DNA from: Rutpela maculata
Lineage: Eukaryota; Arthropoda; Insecta; Coleoptera; Cerambycidae
Length of the DNA: 64,000 nucleotides
Direction: 5' to 3'
NCBI GenBank assembly: GCA_936432065.2
Contig: OW386290.2
Coordinates: 127,828,677 to 127,892,676 of the forward strand
Notes under the pieces: generated by a model
Told to the model about the DNA's origin: nothing
Databases searched by the model: none
The model's input: the letters and a program-made list of their open reading frames with translations, nothing else
In this document: piece after piece, positions 56,160 to 64,000 of the stretch
Numbering within the stretch: the first letter of the stretch is position 1
How the letters are laid out: every line of letters begins with the position of its first letter
Made by a program: the position numbers and the translations under genes

Positions 56160-56455
56160 CTATTGCATTAAATCAACATCCTCTTGAGTTTCATAATTGT
56201 ACTGATTAAAGCATTGCACACCTACATGGCAAATATCTTCCATGCATTTTTGTTTCCGATCAGCACATCCACAAAGGGACGTCCTGCAACCTGTCTTTCA
56301 ATTACATAATATCAGTTCCAAATTTTTGAGAGAAATAGGCTCCTGCAGTGATGCTATGGGACGTAGTTGCCCATTCTCTAATTTGCAACCCTTATCAATA
56401 GGCCGAGGTAAATTTTGAATAGGTAAATTAACGGTATACCAACAAAATGTTTTAT
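56160..56455 (-). pseudogene. Cys-rich C terminus of a multicopy transposon protein
   Basis: Read from about 56455 leftward, one frame gives NLPIQNLPRPIDKGCKLENG, QLRPIASLQEPIS, LELILCN, an in-frame TGA at 56298-56300 where Cys is expected, then KTGCRTSLCGCADRKQKCME, DICHVGVQCFNQ and a TAG at 56160. The C-x-C-K-x-G-C-x(4)-C-x-C-x(6)-C-x(4)-C pattern is the cysteine-rich end of the same class of uncharacterised transposon proteins that carry HAFTGCD motifs. The upstream part has been displaced by nested insertions. The cysteine cluster is probably metal-binding (inference). Confidence 0.65.
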
Positions 56456-56646
56456 AGTTTCAGGGTTCCCAATTCTAGGGAAATCTCGGATCATTTAGGG
56501 ACAAAGGGAATTTCTATGGATTCTAGGGAATTTTGAAAATATACAAAATTATTATAATTAACTAAATTTGAATACAATAATATTAATCAATAATAATAAA
56601 ATCAACAAATAAAAGTAAAAATCAAGAATAATTAATTGTTCATATA

Positions 56647-57572
56647 CAGTGTGTCCCACATTTCACGGTAACACCTTCGTAGCTCAGTTATTAGTCCTCC
56701 AATTTCAATCAAGTTTAGGCCGTTATTAAAGACCTTTATTATATCTTTTTTGAGTAAAACAAAATTTATTTCAGTCATTGGCGTGCATTTTTATTAAGAA
56801 AAAAAGGTCGATTTTTCGAGAAATCATATTAGGCATTTTTTGTTGAAAAACTAATGCAATATTATTGATCAGCATACTATAGAACCACCATATATAGAAT
56901 TTAACAACATTTTGATTTTTGGTTTTCGAATTACGGTCCCCTTAAAATTACCTATTTTAAACATTAAATAATCAATAAATTGGTAACGAAATTTTTTTAG
57001 AAAAAAAGTCATTCTACATTTTCTCTTTAAATTCACTTTTTCTACTATCCCATATCATCGAAACTTTCAAATTTCGAAGGCCAAGATTTTTTATTGAAAA
57101 ATTTTGGGTCATCAGATCTGTAAATTATTCGGGCATTAAGGATTACCGAATTTGAAAGTATCGATGATATGAGGTAATAGAAAAATGAATTTAAAGAGAA
57201 AATAAAGAATGACTTTTTTGCGAAAAAAGATTCGTTACCAATTTATTGGTTATTTAATGTTTAAAATAGGCAATTTTAAGTGGGCCGTAATTCGAAAACC
57301 AAAAATCAAAATATTGTTAAATTCTGAATATAGGGCTGTCATGCTGATCAATAATATTGCATTAGTTTTTCAATAAAAAAATGCCTAAATATGATTTCTC
57401 GAAAAATCGACCCTTTTTTTCTTAATAAAAATGCACGCCAATGACTGAAATAAGTTTTGTTTTACTTAAAAAGGGTATAATAAAGGTCTTGGATACCCAT
57501 CCAAACTTGGTTAAAATTGGATGACTAATAACTGAGCTACAAAGGTGTTACCGTGAAAAGTGGGACACACTG
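56647..57572. mobile_element. 926-bp TA-flanked near-perfect palindrome
   Basis: Ends CAGTGTGTCCCACATTTCAC and GTGAAAAGTGGGACACACTG mirror each other, with TA at 56645-56646 and 57573-57574. Arms of about 425 bp fold around a spacer of about 70 bp. Its ends and architecture match the 915-bp palindrome at 41235-42149. Non-coding. Confidence 0.88.
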
Positions 57573-57822
57573 TAAATGTAATATATTTCCATGAAATAAA
57601 CAGTTAGTTCAGCGTCATCTATATATACTCGCTGTAACTTGTCAGCGTTCGGCGTTGGTTTTTACAAGATGGCCATGTAGCGTCGTAATCGTAAATTAGG
57701 TTTACTAGGGTCTAGGGAAAGATTGGTCAATCTAAGGAAAAATCTTCATATGTCTAGGGAAACCGCCCACACAAAAGTTGGAAACACTGCACGTACCTAT
57801 GTTCAGTATTATCACTTGTAGG

Positions 57823-58680
57823 TAGAGATGGTACGAAAGAACCGAACCTGTTCTTTCGAAACAGGTACGAGCTAACAGTTCCGCGGAACAGTCTCAGATT
57901 TAGAAAATACTAGTTCCGACTCCGCTGGACTGTCATGCGTTTGAGCGGAGCACTGAGCACATGATAACGTTGTACCTTCGGACACGGAGCCGGAGTGGAG
58001 TGAGCAGATCAAACTTGCGGACTTTTTGGTATTGGTGGTAAGTGGTAGTATTTGTGTGGGATGTATATAATAATAATAAATTTTGTTTAATTAGTGTTAA
58101 GTATTACAAAAATGTAGCTCTAGCATTTTTTAATTCGAGGAGTTTTAGGAATAGTTTGAAGCATTAGGTGAATATTTTGACTTATTTCCATGTAACAATG
58201 AAATGAATTGAAGAAATGGTAAAACTTAGAAATGAAACACTCACGGTTCTAAATCGCATTACAAAACAAATTAAAAGTATATTAATTTATAAGACACCCT
58301 CTACTCTTATTCAGAGTTCAAATACTAGTTCATATCGGTTTTGATATACAGGACGTATTTTGTATTGACCGCTTTCTTTTCAGGAGCTCTGGAGATTTCA
58401 AAATCAAAACATTGAATGGAGCATATAATTGGACATGTCAGTTTTCAACCTTCATCAACCAATCAGCATTCTTGTTTCAAAAAAATCAGGACTCCAAGCA
58501 CTTGAAAAGAAAGCGGTGTCATTATGGAGCATATGGAGCTGCGAGTGCGAAAGAACGGGCAATCACTAATGCCGGACTCGGAGCAGGTCGGAATCGGAAC
58601 AGGTTTTTGGAACAGGTATACTTTTTTACCCGGAACAGTTCCGACCTGTTCCGAGAAAAATCCAGTCAGTACCATCTCTA
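57823..58680. mobile_element. 858-bp hAT-like element with perfect 8-bp duplication
   Basis: TAGAGATGGTAC and GTACCATCTCTA form the ends, and CTTGTAGG flanks both sides (57815-57822 and 58681-58688). Inner GGAACAGG/CCTGTTCC-type words make the interior partly self-complementary. The ends resemble the CAGAGATGG ends of the MITE at 52230. No transposase is recognised. Confidence 0.9.
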
Positions 58681-58696
58681 CTTGTAGGCGACTGGC

Positions 58697-59150
58697 TGGG
58701 CATATACGTAATCTGCAGACGCATAAGGCATAGCTGACCGCTTCGGGTTTTTTAAGAATAATAGGACCAATGAAAACGAGAGTAAAGGTGCAGACGTAGT
58801 TATCCTAGTACGTCTGAAATGTATTACATTTGCGGGCGATGGGCAGTGTGTTTATTTTATTTTGCAACAGTTTTAAACACCTCTAGATTTTTTACTTTTG
58901 AGATAAAAATATGAATTAAAATACTATTCTTATAAAATTTCATGTGTTTGTTATATTGACGTAATTGGAAAAAAATAAGCTATAAAATTATCAGTTAATT
59001 GCAAGCGCTTGGGGCTTTTCTGTGCACATTCTATGACCCCACTTTACCAATAAGCAGTGAGACATATAAGCCGGTGACGATTATGTCCGAATATTACCGA
59101 ATCATTTTGGCTATGCCTTATGCGTCTGCAGATTACGTTTATGCGGCCGG
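58697..59150. repeat. Inverted repeat of about 30 bp, spaced by about 370 bp
   Basis: ACGTAATCTGCAGACGCATA followed by AGGCATAGC (about 58708-58735) is mirrored by GCTATGCCTTATGCGTCTGC followed by AGATTACGT (about 59110-59140). It may be the ends of a further MITE nested in the 4-kb element. Confidence 0.6.
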
Positions 59151-59702
59151 GCAGGCCAACGCAAACGACGTCGGTCAGTCGGGCGCGGGTAGAGGGTAGC
59201 GGCTCGCTTAAAATGGTACAATTTCGTTATTTTTTTTGCAATTTGGAAAGTTCAAAGTTTTAAATGTACCTCAAAAATGTAGCAATTTTTTATTGTCCGA
59301 GTTTTGGTCAAATTCAGATATTAATTGCGTTATTACACATTAAACTTACCGTGTTGGGAATATGTTTCTATTTTAAAGTTAGTTTGTTAAATATATGTTT
59401 TCTTAATTAATATTTACAATAAAAATGGCTTAACATTTTTTGTTAGGCATTAAAATACCTAGCAGTTGACATCTACTTTGTTTAAATCGGATGAATAGTT
59501 ATCGAAATAATAGACAAAATCTAACATCAGGAGACGCCATCTTTATGACGTCATAGATACTCACTCCACCACTTTAGAAAGCGACATAATGCATTTTGAT
59601 GATCAGTGGACCACATTGATTACGACAATATCACTTGTCGGTATAAACCTTCTCGGTCCTACGAAAATCGTTATTATGGTAGTTTCTTGAACTTGGCCTC
59701 TC

Positions 59703-60057
59703 TACTAATTAGTCATTCTTCGCAGATTTTTGAGAGTAAATATTTTTTTAAATGTAATTGCTATATTTTTAATTTTAATTATACGATGATGTTTGGGGGA
59801 ACGCTCGTTAGTATTTTGATGTTTGTAGAATCTCATTAAATACTAAAAACCTTTCGGGGCGACGCGACGGTGAAATTTGATTTTATAATTTTTATCAACC
59901 TTTTTTGAAGACTGTTCAATTTTTTCTTCAACAATTTTTATGTATGAAAATATTTAATAACTTATATTTGGTGATGCAGCTTTTCAAAGCACTAGAATTC
60001 TGCCTTCAGCTGGCACTAACTTACTCTTTAAAGGACTCCGTACAAAACCAATACTAC
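59703..60057. other. Spacer, no gene
   Basis: AT-rich sequence with no recognised feature. Confidence 0.35.
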
Positions 60058-61314
60058 GGTAGCCCACCCTAACTGTAGTGCAACCCCCCCCCCCGATCCT
60101 TGAGGGCATGTTTTTCATAAAGATTAAAGCCTAAGGAACAATTTTAGAAATGCCCCCCCAAAAAAACACAAAAACTAAAAAAGATGGAGAAAAACTTTCC
60201 TCACAAAGAACAAAGTGCATAAAATTTTCTACAATTTTGTTGCTATGCAATATTTGGTTAGGAGTCACCATTTTCGAGATAAATGATTTAGCTCTTAAAA
60301 TAAAACATAAAATTCAATATAAAACGTAAATAACACCTCATTCGCTTTCAGATTCACTATCGCTGTCTCCCGATACATCGAATATTTCTTTCAAGTCTTC
60401 TTCCTCTCTTGCTTCATTTATGATATCGTTATCATCCTCGATTTCAGTAATCGATTGAGGCAGTATTTTATCTGCTGAACACCAAAGAGGTTCTCCATTT
60501 TCTTGCCATCCATAATCATTCCAAGGCTTTGGAGTGAATACCTTCGATGACTAGTCGCCAAATACGCGTTTGATAAACACTCCTTTTAATATGCTCTATA
60601 AGACAAGCTCTTGATGGTAGAATCGAAGAAAAATGAACTTTAGTGTCAACTGATAAAGACAAATCTTTGTCAGCATATTTCTGTCTAATGGCAATTAGGC
60701 GAAGCTCGTTCACGAGAGCGCATTTCTTTGATCCATATATCGCACATGTAAACTCTAATGATGCGACCAATTTATCATTAATATTCCAGCTTCTTCCCAA
60801 ATCTTGAAATGTTCGGATATATTTGGTATATTTTGGAGAAAGTAACATTTTTAGAGGTTTTATCTTTCCTTTTCCCTTAAAGGCGCCGACTGAGTCGCAT
60901 CCAGTAAATGTTGTTAATAATATAAAGTTATATTATACGCCTTACAATAATTGTCACAGATATTTCCTCTAAATACTTTACCGATATATGAATTTCAATG
61001 TTTTCTTAATTTTGGACTCATTTATCTGGAAAATGGTAACTCCTAACAAAATATTGTATAGGAACAAAATTGTAGAAAATTTTATGCACGTTGTTTTTTG
61101 TGAAAAAAGTTTTTGTCCATCTTTTTTAGTTATTGTGTTAAATGACAAAAACAACATTGATAGCAATTTTTTTAACATATGGCCGCCATTTTGAAAGTTC
61201 AGCCAGTTTTTTTTTGGGGACATGTCTAAAATTGTTCCTTAGGCTTTAATCTTTATGAAAAATATTGTTCCCTAGGATCGGGGAGGGGGAACACGTTCAG
61301 CTAGGATGGGCTCC
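60058..61314 (-). mobile_element. Unclassified long-inverted-repeat DNA element, copy 2
   Basis: The same element as 48573-49812: GGTAGCCCACCCTAACTG at the left, GATGGGCTCC at the right, with AAGATTAAAGCCTAAGGAAC and AAAAACTAAAAAAGATGGA in the arms. It keeps more of the protein-coding part. A C-run of about 11 near 60086-60096 replaces a shorter run in copy 1. Confidence 0.75.
60338..60965 (-). pseudogene. Transposon protein (FTGCDSVGAFKGKGK family), copy 2
   Basis: From about 60930 the frame reads TTFTGCDSVGAFKGKGKIKP, LKMLLSPKYTKYIRTFQDLG, EFTCAIYGSKKCALVNELRL and KYADKDLSLSVDTKVHFSSI, then CLIEHIKRSVYQTRIWR before a shift near 60545. The acidic end DLKEIFDVSGDSDSESESE reaches the stop at 60338. 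This is the most complete copy of the family in the window. The order FTGCDS..F.GKGK, F..LG..W, CA.YG, CL.EH.KR..YQ.RIW is characteristic of a widespread uncharacterised family. Catalytic residues are unknown to me. Frameshifts make it inactive. Confidence 0.7.
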
Positions 61315-63224
61315 TGGACTACAATGGAAAATGGACTACTGGGTAGTTTGAGAACTACAACACTTTAAAGTTTAAAAAATTTTGTGACAATAACTATAAA
61401 AAGAAGTTTTGAATTACATCTGTCCATTGCTTCATATAGAATTTAAACAATTTATGTTTCAATATTGAAATTTTCTGCTATTTTCCTTATTATCTACGGT
61501 TCTAGTAATCGTATCGCAAAAATGAAATACCAAATTGTTCGCAATAAAACTTTGAAGAAAACTATCCTTTTGAAAAAACTTTTTAATAATTTGTTAATTT
61601 GTAAAAAAAAATAAAAACAACTAAAAATTGCCTTTTTTGACAATTTAAGAAAAATAATGCAATGCATTAATTTTACCGAAAGTTGGTGAAATTGTGTCCT
61701 TTATTGAACTAAACTTTCCTGTCAAATTTTAGAACAAAATATTTATTTAAGCGTCTAGACATAAAAAGATTTTGAAATTTCAATCGCTTATTATTGTAGT
61801 GCATCGACTCATAGGACGAGAATTTTTTCTTTAAAAGGTATGTTTCGATGCAATTTACAGAGAAATAAAAATACAGGTTTCATATTTCCTATCACACCCA
61901 GGTTGCGGTTTCCTATCACACCCAGGTTAAGAGTTTCACATTATTGATGAACAAAGGAAAAAAAGGTGTGAATGACAAGTATAGTAACTATAATACAAGT
62001 CCATTTTTCATTGATTTTGTGCGGGGTCCTTTCAATACGTTCAAAGTTTCTTCTTAAGTTATTATACTAACAAGAAACACAGGGCCGGGCCCAAGAGGGG
62101 GTAGGGGAGGAGCAAAGTTTGGGCAGTTAGTTCCAAACGCGGTTGACAAAATCTACCTAACCATCACATACAAATATATTTTATAATTTGAATTTTACAC
62201 TGCCGCGAAAATAACACAATTTTTATTAAGCGATTGACAACCCTGTAAATATTTTATTTTAACAGTGGCGTGTTTTGCATGGACGCAAGGGAAGCACAGC
62301 TTCCCTTACACGACACGGAATCCTTATTTTTAATATTAATTTATCATAAATAAATTCATTTACTAGAAATACTAGAACTAGCAATGATTTTTAAATGGAA
62401 TCTATATGTTTCTACTGATCTACTCTACTAAAAACCTATACGCATACCACAACCGCTTCCAGTCACGACACGCCCTTGTATTCTATTCCACCTAAGCGGT
62501 ATGCTAGAAAGTCTTCACTTTGTACTTAGAACTATGTACTAATTTCAAAAAAGTTGTATTTGTTTTGATTTATAGGTATAATATTGTCAGGTGTACATAC
62601 CTATTTTTCGTTTGTTCCATTGTTCCGTAGTTTTGTTGATAGTGTTTTGATATTGTGATATTAGATAACAAAGTTCAACTTGGTATTTAAGGAACTTTTC
62701 CTTTTTCTTATAGTTCCTATTTTTTTATTTCATTTAACCAAGGATTTTTTTAATTTTTTTTTTTAAGTAGTATTAGATTTAGATACATGAAGATATGATG
62801 ATCCAACAAGGATTGAGCAAGGCCATTTTTCTAACGATACAAATGTTTATGTCAAAAACCAGAAAAGCCATTCGATGTATTTTTTTTCCACAGAAACCAA
62901 AAATTACCATAAATGAAAACAAGAGTTATTACACAAAAATAGTATATTTTGTTTTATATTCGTGTTTTATCATAACTTTTGGATTCGGCGGAAAAAATAC
63001 ATCAAATGGTTATTTTAGTTTCTGTTATAATCATTTCTATCGCCGGAAAATGGCCTTGTTCCGTCTTGATTAGAGCACCCCGTACATTGTACATAGTGAC
63101 TTGAATTTGAATTCGATTTAAATTTTTTAGTTTTAGCAGCTTTTCCCATAAAAAGTTTTTATTTTATTGAAACGATACAATGGAAAGTTCCTATTATTAA
63201 TAATAATAATTATTTTTCTCTGTT
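61315..63224. other. AT-rich region, no supported gene
   Basis: TTTCCTATCACACCCAGGTT is tandemly duplicated at about 61885 and 61909. AAGGGAAGC/GCTTCCCTT form a small stem near 62288-62306. Open frames such as the one at 62795-63073 have no recognisable motif. Confidence 0.35.
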
Positions 63225-64000
63225 TCTAATTGGAATGCTCTGCCACATGTATTTAAAAAGAGTAAATAATACAGTTGAAATAAGCGTTTATAGAAAACCA
63301 ACACAGGTATTTAAATTTTAACTCAAATTAGTCGATGCATGTTAAAAAGGGTGTTATAAAATGCTTATATGATAGGGCCAAAATAATGTCTTCTAATGAT
63401 GAAATATTAGACAATGAGAAACGCTTTATAAAAGAGGTTCTTATAAACAATCAATACCCTGAAGCTTTTGTTGATAGAACTTTCACATATATAGAAAATA
63501 ATAATCATGTACGCCAAAAACCTGAACAGCGGTACAAAACGTTAATTACTTATGTACACGGATTATCTGAAAAGCTACGCCGTATAGTCAATAGATTTGA
63601 TATTAGGACGATATTTCAAACGGGCAATACATTGAGATCTATTTTAACAAAAACGAAACCGCTAAATCATAAGCAAAATTCAAAAAACTGCATTTATAGT
63701 ATTCCGTGTGAGTGTAATAAACATTATGTGGGTGAGTCATCCAGACCATTCGGTGTTAGATTGGGTGAGCACTGGGGTTACATTAGGAAGAATGAGATTC
63801 GGAAATCGAAGATTTGTGAACACGCTTGGGAGAACGGACATAGAATAAACTGGGACTCGGCAAAAATTTTAACAGAAGAGACAGATAGCAAGAAAAGAAA
63901 AATTAAAGAAGCGGCTATAATACTATTGAATGGGGATAAATGCGTGTCGAATTGTTCCGTAGATATTTGCACAACCTGGCTGCCGATGTTAAAAGAAGAA
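63225..64000 (+). mobile_element. Penelope-like element, 3' part, running off the window
   Basis: The sequence enters in the C-terminal part of a Penelope-type RT (EISVYRKPTQVFKF, then HVKKGVIKCLYDRAK) and continues into a GIY-YIG endonuclease. Most of the RT is missing on the left (5' truncation or decay). The right boundary is outside the window. Confidence 0.85.
63386..64000 (+). CDS. Penelope-like RT tail and GIY-YIG endonuclease (partial)
   Basis: The frame is open from about 63330 with an ATG at 63386 through the window end (205 codons). It reads SSNDEILDNEKRFIKEVLIN, NQYPEAFVDRTF and KLRRIVNRFDIRTIFQTGNT, then the endonuclease core NCIYSIPCECNKHYVGESSR, where Y-x-I-P-C and Y-V-G represent the GIY-YIG pair, followed by RPFGVRLGEH with the catalytic Arg and the H. 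The C-terminal WENGHRINWDSAKIL and KRKIKEAAIILL carry the conserved E. The CCHH-type cysteines (C-x-C, C, H) that mark Penelope nucleases are present. Upstream stops near 63318-63332 break the RT, so the element is probably dead although this part is intact. Confidence 0.85.
   Translation, partial: MSSNDEILDNEKRFIKEVLINNQYPEAFVDRTFTYIENNNHVRQKPEQRYKTLITYVHGLSEKLRRIVNRFDIRTIFQTGNTLRSILTKTKPLNHKQNSKNCIYSIPCECNKHYVGESSRPFGVRLGEHWGYIRKNEIRKSKICEHAWENGHRINWDSAKILTEETDSKKRKIKEAAIILLNGDKCVSNCSVDICTTWLPMLKEE

Larger units (their letters stand above)
55640..59702 (-). mobile_element. 4-kb inverted-repeat DNA element with several nested insertions
   Basis: GAGAGGCCAA on the left mirrors TTGGCCTCTC on the right. 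Arms of about 260 bp (55640-55900 and 59400-59702) pair through ACCGACAAGTG, CATTTTGATGATCAG-type, GTGGTGGAGTGAG and CGATTTAAAC blocks. It contains a transposon-protein C terminus on the minus strand and has been invaded by a TA-flanked palindrome (56647-57572) and a hAT-like element (57823-58680). The target duplication is uncertain. Confidence 0.7.

Noticed and set aside
42807..64000. Search for the Shaw T1/N-terminal exon on the minus strand
   Set aside because: No T1-like segment was recognised; it is probably beyond 64000.

Overview
The window looks like AT-rich, repeat-dense metazoan nuclear DNA, most probably from an insect. The only recognisable host gene is a Shaw-type (Kv3) voltage-gated potassium channel on the minus strand. 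Two of its coding exons are visible: S1-S2 at 42609-42806 and S3-S5 at 10566-10862. They join in phase 0 across a 31.7-kb intron. The upstream T1 exon(s) and the downstream pore/S6 exon(s) were not found, so the gene probably runs off both ends. No rRNA, functional tRNA, operon or CRISPR array was seen. The placement as an insect rests on the Shaw sequence and the repeat families and is inference.

Almost everything else is transposable-element DNA, much of it nested. (a) 0.06-9.5 kb: a decayed LINE 3' end, a TA-flanked palindrome (1516-2049), a 1.87-kb foldback with a 5-bp target duplication (2154-4019), a 5'-truncated RT/RNase H LINE with few lesions (about 5510-7530) and an 800-bp inverted-repeat element. 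(b) Shaw intron, 10.9-42.6 kb: two mariner-like elements in opposite orientation, one carrying a 298-bp hAT-like insert; a short Helitron; an OTU/endonuclease LINE derivative; a Crypton-like recombinase split by an unclassified 1.93-kb DNA transposon with a 10-bp target duplication; a chimeric transposase remnant; a second multicopy transposon protein (26.46-27.92 kb); tRNA-derived SINE-like pieces; hAT-like inverted-repeat elements; a nearly intact DD41D mariner (36716-38572); a LINE ending in a (TAGA)n tract; and a 915-bp palindrome. (c) 43-64 kb: a 3.1-kb foldback holding a TTAA-flanked element, a second DD41D element with about 500-bp inverted repeats, two copies of an unclassified long-inverted-repeat element (48.57 and 60.06 kb), an R1-like LINE relic, further hAT-like and palindromic elements nested in a 4-kb inverted-repeat element (55.64-59.70 kb), and the GIY-YIG end of a Penelope-like element at the right edge.

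A roughly 650-bp interspersed repeat ending in a TGGATGTGGAAGT motif occurs five times (20.98, 29.67, 32.77, 43.70 and 52.57 kb), and it is the main shared repeat of the window. The strongest candidates for something poorly described are the uncharacterised transposon protein families. One shows an FDTTASNTG or GCDGTATNT core (23.3 and 26.9 kb). The other shows an FTGCDSVGAFKGKGK-like core with either an acidic or a Cys-rich C terminus (25.3, 48.9, 56.2 and 60.3 kb). Boundaries of elements with target duplications are exact; others are approximate by tens of bases. All identifications come from reading the sequence by eye, without database searches.
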